Below, in pieces: positions 48,906 to 57,419 of a stretch of 64,000 nucleotides of DNA. Location of the stretch: the NCBI GenBank assembly GCA_030595125.1, contig JAUVDV010000019.1:1-64000 (forward strand). Reading direction: 5' to 3'. Source of the stretch: Deltaproteobacteria bacterium (GTDB lineage Bacteria; Myxococcota_A; Polyangia; JAAYKL01). The notes below the pieces were generated by a model that ran no database searches, was not told the origin of the DNA, and saw only the letters and a list, made by a program, of their open reading frames with translations. Positions within the stretch are counted from its first letter, which is position 1. Each line of letters starts with the position of its first letter. Both the position numbers and the translations under genes were made by a program.

Positions 48906-50671
48906 CAGACATGGTCAGGCACGGCTGGACGGGTAGAATTCTGGAGGTCTACCTGGGCTCTCGAACTTCCAGAGTGATAGAGCCGCCGGCATGGCTATAT
49001 GACAAATTCATCGGCGGCAAGGGACTGGCCGGGCACTACCTGAGCCAGCACCTGGATATGGAGTGGGACGACCCGGATATGCCCATTCTCATTTTCGCCG
49101 GCCCTCTCGTGGGCACACGCGCGCCGACCTCGGGAAGAGCAACCGTCATGTCCAGATCGCCGCTCACCGGAACCGTGGGCGACGCCTCGGTAGGCGGCAG
49201 CCTCGGCACAAAGATAAAACAGGCCCGTTATGACGGGATTATTCTTCGTGGCTCGAGCGACAAGTGGATTGGCGTCGAGATTGTCGATGACGAGGTCGCG
49301 TTTGTGGACGCAACTCCATTGCTCGATTTGACCAACGGCGATGCAATGGAACTCCTCGCGGGAAAGGGTTCGGTCGCCCTTGTCGGGCCGGCAGCGCAGC
49401 GAGGCGTTCGCTTCTCGAGCCTCATGGTCGATCGGCACTTCGCTGCGGCGAGAAACGGCATCGGCCTTAGCTTCGCAAAAAAGCGGATCAAGTATCTCTC
49501 CTGTGACGGCGGCACCAGGGTACCCGTGCACGACGCGCGGGAACTCGACCGAGCCCGAGAGGACATATTTCGCCTTGTTTCGGCATCCCCGATCCTGCTC
49601 GGCGAGAGCGGAATAAGAAATATGGGAACACCGGCGCTCTACGATCTCATGCACACCCGCAGGATGATGCCCACCGACAACTTCAGAACGACCTTCTTTC
49701 CCGATGCGCCGAACCTCAACGCCTACGCCGTAAAGAAACTGTATTCGCCGAGGAGAAAAGGCTGCGCCGGGTGTCATATCCTTTGCAAGAAAAGCAGCGC
49801 GGACGGTGTTGTCCTGCCCGAGTTCGAGACGCTCTCCCACTTCACGGCCCTCATCGGCAACAGCGATCTTCACACGGCGGTACGCGCCAACGTGCTGTGC
49901 AACGAATACGGGATAGACACCATCTCTGCAGCGGTGACGCTGGCCTGTTTTTCCGAGATCGAGGGCGAGGACCTGACCCCTGACAGAATAATGGAGATCC
50001 TCGGGCAGATCGTTCGACGCGAGGGCATTGGCGATCAACTGGCCGACGGCTCTGCCCTCTGGGCCGCATCCCGTGGAAAACCCACTTCGTCCATGTCGGT
50101 CAAGGGGCTCGAGTTGCCGGCGTACGATCCGCGCGGCGCCTACGGGATGGCGCTGGCCTACGCCACGTCTACACGCGGCGGCTGTCATTTGAGAGCGTAT
50201 CCCATAGGCCATGAAATTTTAAGAAAACCCGTGGCCACCGATCGTTTCTCTTTCGCCGGCAAGGCCAGGATAATCAAGATCGCGGAGGATACGAACGCTG
50301 TCATCGACTCCCTCACAGCATGCAAGTTCGTCTTCTTCGCAAGCTCACTCGAGGAGTACGCGCACGCTCTGAGCGCGGTTACCGGTGTCGAAACAACCGC
50401 AACCGATCTATCCAAAACCGGTGAGCGCATCTATTACCATGAGAGGATCATGAACGCGCGATGGGGGTTCAACTCAAAGGACGACGACTTGCCGCCGCGC
50501 TTTTTTAAGGAGGCCGGATCAAGCGGTCCTGACTTTGACGTACCGCCGTTGGATCGCGACGACTTCCTGCGCGCAAGGGCCAGATACTACAAGGTTCGTG
50601 GACTCGACGCTGATGGAGCGCCGACAAGAGACAAGGCGAAGGAGCTCGATCTCGAATGGAACGACTTGTAG
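48902..50671 (+). CDS. Tungsten-containing aldehyde ferredoxin oxidoreductase family protein
   Basis: 589 residues from TTG 48902, overlapping the kinase stop; ATG 48911 is an alternative. [4Fe-4S] ligands are Cys288, Cys291 and Cys295 in CAGCHILC plus Cys474 in SLTACKF, the same spacing as in characterised AORs. Pterin-binding parts include FIGGKGLAGHYL, GRATVMSRSPLTGTVGDASVGGS, ARYDGIILRG and LCNEYGIDTISAA. Such enzymes oxidise aldehydes or reduce acids via tungsto-bispterin and ferredoxin, anaerobically. The substrate is unknown. It overlaps the aldolase gene by 16 bases, suggesting a joint pathway. Confidence 0.9.
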   Translation: MTDMVRHGWTGRILEVYLGSRTSRVIEPPAWLYDKFIGGKGLAGHYLSQHLDMEWDDPDMPILIFAGPLVGTRAPTSGRATVMSRSPLTGTVGDASVGGSLGTKIKQARYDGIILRGSSDKWIGVEIVDDEVAFVDATPLLDLTNGDAMELLAGKGSVALVGPAAQRGVRFSSLMVDRHFAAARNGIGLSFAKKRIKYLSCDGGTRVPVHDARELDRAREDIFRLVSASPILLGESGIRNMGTPALYDLMHTRRMMPTDNFRTTFFPDAPNLNAYAVKKLYSPRRKGCAGCHILCKKSSADGVVLPEFETLSHFTALIGNSDLHTAVRANVLCNEYGIDTISAAVTLACFSEIEGEDLTPDRIMEILGQIVRREGIGDQLADGSALWAASRGKPTSSMSVKGLELPAYDPRGAYGMALAYATSTRGGCHLRAYPIGHEILRKPVATDRFSFAGKARIIKIAEDTNAVIDSLTACKFVFFASSLEEYAHALSAVTGVETTATDLSKTGERIYYHERIMNARWGFNSKDDDLPPRFFKEAGSSGPDFDVPPLDRDDFLRARARYYKVRGLDADGAPTRDKAKELDLEWNDL

Positions 50672-51816
50672 CCAAATATGTTGGCAAAATGGTTGAGCAG
50701 CGCATCGCGGATGAAGGCATGCCCGTTCTCGGCTGCAGGGACTCCGAGATCGTTTGGAGCCGCGAGGATCCGAAGATCACCGGAATCCTGGAGGACGTCT
50801 TCAATCATCTCAACATCAACTCATTGCTCTATTGCCGACCAGCCGAACCATACGGCTCAATGATCGAGTATCTGGCGGCTCATAATGACGGCGCCATCTT
50901 GCCGCAAGACACCGAGACGCGAACCTTTCTTCATGATCTGCCACTGGCCGCGAGCTTTACCGTGGAAGAGGTGGTCCACAATCTCAAGAGACGAAAAACC
51001 GTCATACTTCCGCGCGGAGAGATCGTTTCGTTTGGCACGATATCGCCACAGCAGGCCTTCATCGGGTTTTCGTCCGTCTGCTTTGCCTGTTTCGTCAAGT
51101 TCATGTCAGACAGGTTACAAGATTCCCGGGGATCAAATATGGATGATCAGGCCCGCAGGATCATGAAAGACGCCCTTCAAAAAACCGAGATCTCACACCC
51201 CCATGAGATATCCTCGCGGGGGGGACCCTACATCACCGAGGACGAGGTTCACCGTGAAATGGCGAGGGTGGGCAAGCTTACCGTGATGAGCGGAATGGTC
51301 GATTCCTACTTCGGCAACATCTCGTACCTGATGGATGACACTCTCTACATCAGCCAGACAGGAAGCTCTCTCGATGAGCTCGAAGGCACCATCGACCCGT
51401 ACCGGCTGGACGGATCCAGCTGCGCCGGGATAACTTCGTCTGCCGAGCTCACTGCCCACTTGCGGATCCTCGAGACGACGGGAAAGCGCGCCATCCTTCA
51501 CGGTCACCCCAAGTTCTCAGTTACAATGTCTCTGGATTGCCATGAGGAAGACTGCGATGGCGCCGGGCGCTGCCACCTCGAGTGCCCCAAAACACGGACC
51601 ATCGGCGACGTGCCGATTGTTACGGGCGAGGTGGGCACCGGTCGATACGGCTTGTGCAACACAGTACCGGAGGCGATGGTCAACAGAAGGGGTGTCATCG
51701 TCTACGGTCACGGACTTTTCACCGTGGGGCATGCGGATCTCGACGAACCACTGAACAATCTCCTCGACATAGAGCGCATGTGCTTTGAGGAATTCGCTAA
51801 ACTGACTGGTTACTAG
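50656..51816 (+). CDS. Class II aldolase/adducin-family protein with extra N-terminal domain
   Basis: 386 residues. The class II aldolase domain is at about 195-386: MSGMVDSYFGNISY, catalytic-type SSAELTAHLRIL, zinc ligands His282 and His284 in HGHP, GEVGTGRYGLCNTVPEAM, and GHGLFT. A Cys/His insert (CHEEDCDGAGRCHLEC, about 295-310) is unusual and may bind a metal. Residues 1-165 form a second, unrecognised domain that may be a degenerate copy. These enzymes cleave or isomerise phosphorylated sugars or hydroxy-acids. Its start overlaps the AOR gene. Confidence 0.8.
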   Translation: MERLVAKYVGKMVEQRIADEGMPVLGCRDSEIVWSREDPKITGILEDVFNHLNINSLLYCRPAEPYGSMIEYLAAHNDGAILPQDTETRTFLHDLPLAASFTVEEVVHNLKRRKTVILPRGEIVSFGTISPQQAFIGFSSVCFACFVKFMSDRLQDSRGSNMDDQARRIMKDALQKTEISHPHEISSRGGPYITEDEVHREMARVGKLTVMSGMVDSYFGNISYLMDDTLYISQTGSSLDELEGTIDPYRLDGSSCAGITSSAELTAHLRILETTGKRAILHGHPKFSVTMSLDCHEEDCDGAGRCHLECPKTRTIGDVPIVTGEVGTGRYGLCNTVPEAMVNRRGVIVYGHGLFTVGHADLDEPLNNLLDIERMCFEEFAKLTGY

Positions 51817-51835
51817 AGAAGAGAAAGGCGTCGAC

Positions 51836-53434
51836 GTGGACGATTCGGAAAACACGCCACGGAGCTGCGATGTGGTGATTATCGGCGCCGGGGTCGGCGG
51901 ACTGGTCGCAGCGGCATTGCTCGCCCGGGCCGGCCTCGAGGTTTGCGTTCTAGAGGTGGAGTCCAAGCCGGGGGGCTACCTGGCCGGTTTCAAGCGAAAG
52001 GGGTTCGTCTTCGACACCGCCGTCCACTGGCTCAACCAGTGTGGGCCCCACGGCATGGTGCGCCGAATCTTCGACAGTATCGGGCATGACGCGCCCCAGA
52101 CGCCGCCGATGAACCGCATCCGGCGGTACTGTGGAGACGGGTTCGACTATCTTCTGACCGACAACCCCGATGATCTGCTCGATGCGCTTATCAACGATTT
52201 TCCCGAAGATCGGGATGGCCTGCTCGACTTCTTTGCCACCGCCCGCAACCTTGGCGAAGCCTTTGCCAGCATCAGTACCACCATGCGCTCGGGGCATACG
52301 ATGACCATCGGTGAAAAGTTGCGCAGCCTCTGGCGCGCGACACTTGCGGGCCGATCGTTTATGCGCGTTGCCGGCGTGCCGACCGAAAAGGGTCTCCGCC
52401 GTTTCTTTCACGGGCCGATTCTCGATCGCATGTGGAGGACCGAGTCCAGGCTCATCGCCTGCCTGATGCCCGTGGCCTGGGCGTATACCGGTGACTTCCA
52501 GCGGCCGGCCGTTGGGGGCAGCCAGCGCATCCCCGCCTGGCTGGCCGATGTCTGTCGCGAGGCGGGCGCAGAGATCTCATGTGGCTGCCGGGCCGACCAG
52601 ATAGTCCTCGAAGGCGATCGGGCAAGTGCCGTGCGTTTCAAACGATCGGCGGATCGCGGGGTGGCGGACGAGATTCGATGCCGCCACGTAATCGCGGCCT
52701 GCGACGCCGAGACCATATACCGCCGCTTGCTTCCGGCCGGGACTATCAGCCGCCGCTACGGTCGCAAGATGGACCAGGCAGAGGTCTTCGACTCGGCGGT
52801 GAGCATCTTCCTGGGCCTGTCTTCTGACGCCACGGATCTGGGAATAGGCGAGGAGCTCGTGCAAGTCACCCGCGAAGACATTCCGCGCCACGATCACCAC
52901 TCGAGCGATCCCGAAAAGGCCGAGATAAACCTGCTTTTACCCTCAATTAGCGATTCCACGCTCGCGCCGCCGGGCAAGACTACGGCCATCCTCTACACTT
53001 CGGCCAGGATCGGCGCCAACGATTGCTGGAAGACTGAACCGAACCTGACGCGGGGAGAGGCCTACTACGAGTTCAAGCAGCGGTACGCGGACGTTATCAT
53101 CGAACGCGTAGAGCGCACACTCGGCGTTGACCTCCGCTCGCAATTAGAGGTCTGCGAAGTCGCCACGCCAGTTACCTACGGCCGCTACACGGGCAACAAG
53201 GGCGGCGCGATCATGGGCTACCGGCCGACCAGAAGCAACATGTGGGCGAGGCTCGCCAGCCGCACCACGCCCGTACGGAACGTGTTGGTCGGTGGTCAGT
53301 GGGCCGAGATCGGCGGCGGACTGCCCGCTGCCGTGCGCGCCGGAGCCAATGCAGCGGCGATCGTACTGAGGGCAGAGCTACCCGACGCCTTTGCCGATCT
53401 CCGAGATGTCATGGACGGGCATCCCGCGGGGTAA
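51836..53434 (+). CDS. Phytoene-desaturase-like (CrtI/CrtISO) FAD oxidoreductase
   Basis: 532 residues from GTG 51836 (AAAGG upstream). The N-terminal FAD-binding motif is VVIIGAGVGGLVAAALLARAG followed by EVESKPGGYLAGFKRKGFVFD; the C-terminal flavin motif is NVLVGGQWAEIGGGLPAAVRAGANAA. These are marks of the CrtI/CrtISO/retinol saturase family, which desaturate or isomerise polyenes or saturate other hydrophobic substrates. No carotenoid genes are nearby; association with the AOR and aldolase suggests another substrate. It ends the operon. Confidence 0.85.
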   Translation: MDDSENTPRSCDVVIIGAGVGGLVAAALLARAGLEVCVLEVESKPGGYLAGFKRKGFVFDTAVHWLNQCGPHGMVRRIFDSIGHDAPQTPPMNRIRRYCGDGFDYLLTDNPDDLLDALINDFPEDRDGLLDFFATARNLGEAFASISTTMRSGHTMTIGEKLRSLWRATLAGRSFMRVAGVPTEKGLRRFFHGPILDRMWRTESRLIACLMPVAWAYTGDFQRPAVGGSQRIPAWLADVCREAGAEISCGCRADQIVLEGDRASAVRFKRSADRGVADEIRCRHVIAACDAETIYRRLLPAGTISRRYGRKMDQAEVFDSAVSIFLGLSSDATDLGIGEELVQVTREDIPRHDHHSSDPEKAEINLLLPSISDSTLAPPGKTTAILYTSARIGANDCWKTEPNLTRGEAYYEFKQRYADVIIERVERTLGVDLRSQLEVCEVATPVTYGRYTGNKGGAIMGYRPTRSNMWARLASRTTPVRNVLVGGQWAEIGGGLPAAVRAGANAAAIVLRAELPDAFADLRDVMDGHPAG

Positions 53435-53458
53435 ACCCCACGTCCTTTCAGATGGGGT
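53435..53458. terminator. Short stem between convergent operons
   Basis: ACCCCA (53435-53440) pairs with TGGGGT (53453-53458), exactly filling the gap between the converging CrtI-like and histidine-kinase genes. No U-tract follows on either strand, so intrinsic termination is doubtful. Confidence 0.3.
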
Positions 53459-54855
53459 CAAGCCTCTTCAGTCAACAGGGGCAATCTGATTGAAAAGCGG
53501 CTTCCCTTCTCGGACTGGCTCTTCACGTGTACCCGCCCTCCGTGAGCCTCCACGTAGTACTTTACTATTGCCAGGCCAAGCCCCGCACCGCCATGTTCTC
53601 TGGTGGAGGACTCGTCTATCTGTGTGAACGGTTCAAATATTTGAAAAAGATCAGTCTGTGCAATCCCCACTCCGAAATCCTCCACACTTATCTCGAGCAT
53701 ATCCGGCGACGCCATCAGGACAAATCCGAAACCGTCCTGCGATCCGTCTTCCTCGGTGGGTTTGAATACCTGCGCGGATACCTTCACCACTCCACCCGGA
53801 TCGGAAAACTTGATGGAGTTGTCTATCAAGTGAGATATAGCCGTCTCGATCTTCTCCGCATCGAACCGCGCTTGCGGCAGATCGCCGGGAAAATCAACCG
53901 ACAGCCCGATTCCCCTCCTGTCGGCGTTCTCCCGGCTTCGATCGATCGCGTTATTGACCACTTCACCGACGTCGACCAACCTGGGCTCCACGGTGAGGTG
54001 ACCCGAATCGACCTTCGAGAAATCAAGGATAGACGAGATGAGCTTCAACAATTCGTCACCCTTCGCCTTTATAGTCTGGACAAACTGCTTTTGCTCCTGC
54101 GCCAGGTTACCGGCAATTCCCTCCGTCAGCATGTCGCTGTAGCCGATAATGGAAGTGAGCGGCGTACGCAACTCGTGGCTGATCATCGCGAGGAAATTTG
54201 ATTTCTTTATATCGAATTCTCTCCGTTCTTCTGCCATGTCTTCGAGCTTGCGGTTCTTCTGCGTCAGTTCACGGTGCGACTCACTTACCGTTGCCAGATG
54301 CATCTGGCTGGTGACGTGGGCCTTGTGGGCCGATAACAAGAGCACATCGATGACCGCACGAATGGTTGCTACCAGTTGCTCCACGGAACCTGAAGACACC
54401 TTTGGGACACCGGCCATGATGTCGAGCAATCGGGTCATGTCGAGATCGGGATCGATATCTCCTTGCTCGACGGGGACACACTCCATCTCGGCCGGATGGT
54501 AGGGACCGAAAACCAGCTTCCCGATCAACTCGGCCTGATAGTGTATCCCGGCAATCTTGTACTGAAATCCGCAAAAGCACTCGATGCTATCAATGACATC
54601 CCTGTCACGAGGAGGCGCCACAATCTTCAACCGAGACCGTATGACTGCACATCCGGACCGCGCCCCGCGCAGGGTGTTCAGGTATTCACAGACCGGGTTG
54701 TCGGAGATTGACTCGGCCAGGAGGTTTCCCTCCGTATCAAAGAGGCGAATCGGAACGCTTGCCATCTTGCGAAAACCATTCAGCACCTGAACAAACCTGT
54801 CCGGGTCTATTAACTTGCCCAGGCTCGCGTTGATGATCGGCTCTACTGGATTCAT
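53458..54855 (-). CDS. PocR-type sensor histidine kinase
   Basis: 465 residues, no membrane spans. An N-terminal PocR-like ligand-binding domain (about 15-170) contains FRKMASVPIRLFDTEGNLL, CEYLNTLRGARSGCAVI and CFCGFQYKIAGIHYQAELIGKLVFGPY; its cysteines may bind metal. A coiled linker leads to HisKA (FLAMISHELRTPLTSIIGYSDML, phospho-acceptor His227) and a HATPase domain (N-box HLIDNSIKFS, DFGVGI, GGAGLGLAIVKYYVEAHGG). PocR domains sense small organic ligands. It starts 6 bases after the MglA-like gene and lacks an adjacent response regulator. Confidence 0.88.
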   Translation of the reverse strand: MNPVEPIINASLGKLIDPDRFVQVLNGFRKMASVPIRLFDTEGNLLAESISDNPVCEYLNTLRGARSGCAVIRSRLKIVAPPRDRDVIDSIECFCGFQYKIAGIHYQAELIGKLVFGPYHPAEMECVPVEQGDIDPDLDMTRLLDIMAGVPKVSSGSVEQLVATIRAVIDVLLLSAHKAHVTSQMHLATVSESHRELTQKNRKLEDMAEERREFDIKKSNFLAMISHELRTPLTSIIGYSDMLTEGIAGNLAQEQKQFVQTIKAKGDELLKLISSILDFSKVDSGHLTVEPRLVDVGEVVNNAIDRSRENADRRGIGLSVDFPGDLPQARFDAEKIETAISHLIDNSIKFSDPGGVVKVSAQVFKPTEEDGSQDGFGFVLMASPDMLEISVEDFGVGIAQTDLFQIFEPFTQIDESSTREHGGAGLGLAIVKYYVEAHGGRVHVKSQSEKGSRFSIRLPLLTEEA

Positions 54856-54861
54856 GCTGCC

Positions 54862-55530
54862 TTACGCCTCCGGATCCTCTATGGAAAACTGTCTATTCAG
54901 GCTTTCGATGATGCGATCGCCGCTCACATGGAACTTGCCCTCCAGATCGTGCCACGCATTGAGCCTATCCCAGGTAATACGCAGCAACCCCATGAATGTC
55001 TCAATGACGCCCTCACCCCGCGTTGCGGACGCCTTGAACACCGGCTCTCGACCCTTTGAAGTCAGGGAATCGATTTCGGCGTCGGACCTGACGTTGGGAA
55101 GATCCCGCTTGTTGAACTGAATAACGAGGGGCATTCCCTTGATATCCAGGCCGTTCTCCTCGAGGTTGCGCTTCAGATCCATGAAAGACTCCCTGTTCGC
55201 CATGGTCTCCGAAACCTGAGAGTCTGCGATGAACGCTACAGAGTCGGCGCCCTGCAGGACGAGTCGACGTGTGGCGTTGTGTATCACCTGCCCGGGAACC
55301 GTAAACACCTTGATGGCGATGGAAAGCCCCGAATCGGTTTCGAAATGCATTGGGAGGAGATCGAAAAACAGCGTTCGATCGTCTTTGGTGTCCAGAGTCA
55401 TGAGGTGGCCGCGATTGGAGGGAGCTGATCTCCGATGGATAGCCATCAGGTTTGTGGTTTTTCCGCTCAGGGCGGGACCGTAGTACACCACCTTCAGCTG
55501 GATCTCCCGCTTTTCGAAATCTATCTGCAA
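54862..55530 (-). CDS. MglA-like small GTPase
   Basis: 222 residues from TTG 55530; the sequence from there (REIQLKVVYYGPALSGKTTN) matches the MglA family opening. P-loop GPALSGKTT at 18-26, the TVPGQ motif at 77-81 in place of the Ras DxxGQ, and NKRD at 140-143. MglA GTPases set cell polarity and motility with MglB GAPs in Myxococcota; stand-alone relatives occur beside sensor kinases. No mglB is present here. The operon is lipoprotein, GTPase, PocR kinase. Confidence 0.9.
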   Translation of the reverse strand: MQIDFEKREIQLKVVYYGPALSGKTTNLMAIHRRSAPSNRGHLMTLDTKDDRTLFFDLLPMHFETDSGLSIAIKVFTVPGQVIHNATRRLVLQGADSVAFIADSQVSETMANRESFMDLKRNLEENGLDIKGMPLVIQFNKRDLPNVRSDAEIDSLTSKGREPVFKASATRGEGVIETFMGLLRITWDRLNAWHDLEGKFHVSGDRIIESLNRQFSIEDPEA

Positions 55531-55542
55531 AGGTTGCTCATC

Positions 55543-56799
55543 TTATGGCAGGTCGAACATGTAGATGGCGTTGCCGCCCGTCGTCTTCTCCATGTCGACG
55601 AAAACTTTGTTTCCCCAGATGCGGGGCATGGTCTTGGGACGGTTGAGGATATTAGTTATCTGGAACTCCGTGGACGTGTCGATGTTGTAGCCCCAGATCT
55701 GTATGCCCGAAAAGCTGTTCTTGTTGTTGGGGTTCACGCTGTCGCGGTAGTCGGCCCATACAATGATGTTGTCATGAACGTCCGGGTAGGAGGCAATCCA
55801 CGCGCCGCTGGTGATCTGGGTTGTTGTGCCTGTAGAGATCTCGTACATGAAGATCGCCGCGTGATTCCAGTCGCCCATGCCGTCGCTGGTGCCCAGTTTA
55901 AGGTCCTGGTAGACGACGCGATCGCCGTGAACTCTGGCAAACATCTGAGTCTGCGGGTCGGCGGTTATCTCGATGAACTGCTGCGTAGAGAAATCGTAGC
56001 CTCGTATGTTGTCGTTCAACGAGCTTGTCGTGTCCCAAACCACAACATCGCCCCAGATGCTGTTGTTAGAACCGTAGGTTCCGGAAATGATAACCTCCGG
56101 CGTGCTCGGAGCGGGAAGGGGGAAGTGACATAAAGACCAGGAGTCCAGCTCTCCACAACCGCCCATGGAAATAAAACGGTTGCCGTACAGATCGGAGTAT
56201 TTCGCCGGATTGGGGGTTATGTCGCCTTCCTGGAAACGATGATGCACGAGCGCTTGCAGTTCAGCTTCAAGATCGGCGCAGATGACGACCGAAAAACTCG
56301 GATTGTCCCAAACGATCTTGGAGTAACAAACATTTTGGTTGTAAACGGTAGGGTATAGATTGCCTGAAAGTCCTGTTAGTCCAATTTCATATTCCGGATA
56401 CGTATTGGGGAGAAGAAGCTGTTTTCGTAAATTGTGGTCGACTACTAGTGTATTCAAAGTATCGTCATCGAAAACAAGCAAGTTGTCCCAGACATCCCAC
56501 TCCAGCGCCCTCACCTCATAGGAGTAAGTAAGCTGCACGCAATCCGTGCCGCAATCGCCCGAGTCCGGCAGGTCCGTCCAGGCCCATGGGCCGGCGTCGG
56601 GCACGAAGCCCTCCGGCACAGTATCCGTTTCGGTATCGGTGTCCGAATCGGTGTCGGTGTCTATATCCGTATCGGTGTCGGCATCTCCCCCCGTGCCCGT
56701 GCCGGTATCCGTCCCCGCGTCCGGGCCGCTCCCGCTGCCGTTGGAGCAACTGGAGCAGCCCATGAGGATTGAGAAAGCAATAAGGAGTAACAATCTCAT
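55543..56799 (-). CDS. Secreted lipoprotein with Asp/Thr linker and beta-propeller-like domain
   Basis: 418 residues from ATG 56799 (MRLLLLIAFSILMGCSSC, lipobox MGC). A Gly/Thr/Asp-rich linker (TDTDIDTDTDSDTDTETDT) is followed by a repetitive beta-rich domain with SKIVWDN, GDVVVWDTT, GDRVVYQD, DNIIVWADYRD and NKVFVDM blades, as in TolB-like propellers. Probably surface exposed. It ends 12 bases before the MglA-like gene. Confidence 0.78.
   Translation of the reverse strand: MRLLLLIAFSILMGCSSCSNGSGSGPDAGTDTGTGTGGDADTDTDIDTDTDSDTDTETDTVPEGFVPDAGPWAWTDLPDSGDCGTDCVQLTYSYEVRALEWDVWDNLLVFDDDTLNTLVVDHNLRKQLLLPNTYPEYEIGLTGLSGNLYPTVYNQNVCYSKIVWDNPSFSVVICADLEAELQALVHHRFQEGDITPNPAKYSDLYGNRFISMGGCGELDSWSLCHFPLPAPSTPEVIISGTYGSNNSIWGDVVVWDTTSSLNDNIRGYDFSTQQFIEITADPQTQMFARVHGDRVVYQDLKLGTSDGMGDWNHAAIFMYEISTGTTTQITSGAWIASYPDVHDNIIVWADYRDSVNPNNKNSFSGIQIWGYNIDTSTEFQITNILNRPKTMPRIWGNKVFVDMEKTTGGNAIYMFDLP
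56620..56682 (-). repeat. Short 6-bp periodic repeat encoding Asp-Thr
   Basis: Plus-strand units such as CGGTATCGGTGTCCGAATCG encode the lipoprotein's acidic spacer; same class as 4196-4425 and 18447-18558 but shorter. Confidence 0.6.
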
Positions 56800-56815
56800 T
56801 CTGGAGCCGCCGCGA

Positions 56816-57016
56816 TTACGCCGCCTCATGCTTTGCGATGAGTTCTCTTATGACATGAATCAATTCCGTGGGAACTTCCATGACTGTATGATCCGGCGCC
56901 TCGAAGGCGGCCTCGTCTTCCGCGACTGCTTCTTCCTCGGACTGGGATCCATAGTGATCGAGCGTTCTCTTCACTCGATCCTCATCCCAGCCGGGAGGAA
57001 ATTTATTCTGTTTCAT
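56816..57016 (-). CDS. Small antitoxin-like protein
   Basis: 66 residues: MKQNKFPPGWDEDRVKRTLDHYGSQSEEEAVAEDEAAF. The FPPGWDE.RV...L.HYE.Q.EEEAVAEDEAA pattern belongs to a widespread small protein often encoded after DUF4258-type genes and treated as an antitoxin. It overlaps the upstream gene by 4 bases. The C-terminus (VMEVPTELIHVIRELIAKHEAA) is helical. Confidence 0.7.
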   Translation of the reverse strand: MKQNKFPPGWDEDRVKRTLDHYGSQSEEEAVAEDEAAFEAPDHTVMEVPTELIHVIRELIAKHEAA

Positions 57017-57369
57017 TTGCGTTTTCTCCTTCTGCGTCGCCGATACGCTGCCAACGGTTTCCCTCGAAGCTCGTAAGCGGTTATTACGAACAAACTACTT
57101 GGCGCCGGATCCGGCACATAAACGACCCTCAGATATCGCCCCTGGGGAGTTCGTCCCATGGCGATCCTTGATCCTTCTCGACCGGGGCGATCCTCTTCCG
57201 GACGCAACAGTATCTCTTCAACTTCGGATTCGGAAATGTCGTGGCGATAAATATGCGGCAACTCATTTTCAGGATCAATGTAATAGCGAATCGTCACGCC
57301 GCCCCGTCCGTTACGATTTTCTTTTCGGATATCCGCAACGTCATCTCCCTCCAATATTGAATTTAGCAC
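57013..57369 (-). CDS. DUF4258-like putative toxin
   Basis: 118 residues from GTG 57369; a second GTG 24 codons later (VTIRYYIDPE) is an alternative start. The core IRYYIDPENELPHIYRHDISESEVEEILLRPEEDRPGREGSRIAMGRTPQGRYLRVVYV resembles DUF4258/BrnT-type RelE-fold proteins, and the C-terminus is very basic (RRRRRRKRK). It forms a coupled pair with the antitoxin-like protein. Toxicity is inferred from the pairing. Confidence 0.68.
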   Translation of the reverse strand: MLNSILEGDDVADIRKENRNGRGGVTIRYYIDPENELPHIYRHDISESEVEEILLRPEEDRPGREGSRIAMGRTPQGRYLRVVYVPDPAPSSLFVITAYELRGKPLAAYRRRRRRKRK

Positions 57370-57419
57370 ACTTCGATGATTCCGTCATGGGTGGGACATG
57401 AGCGGGGACCCTCCCCCCG

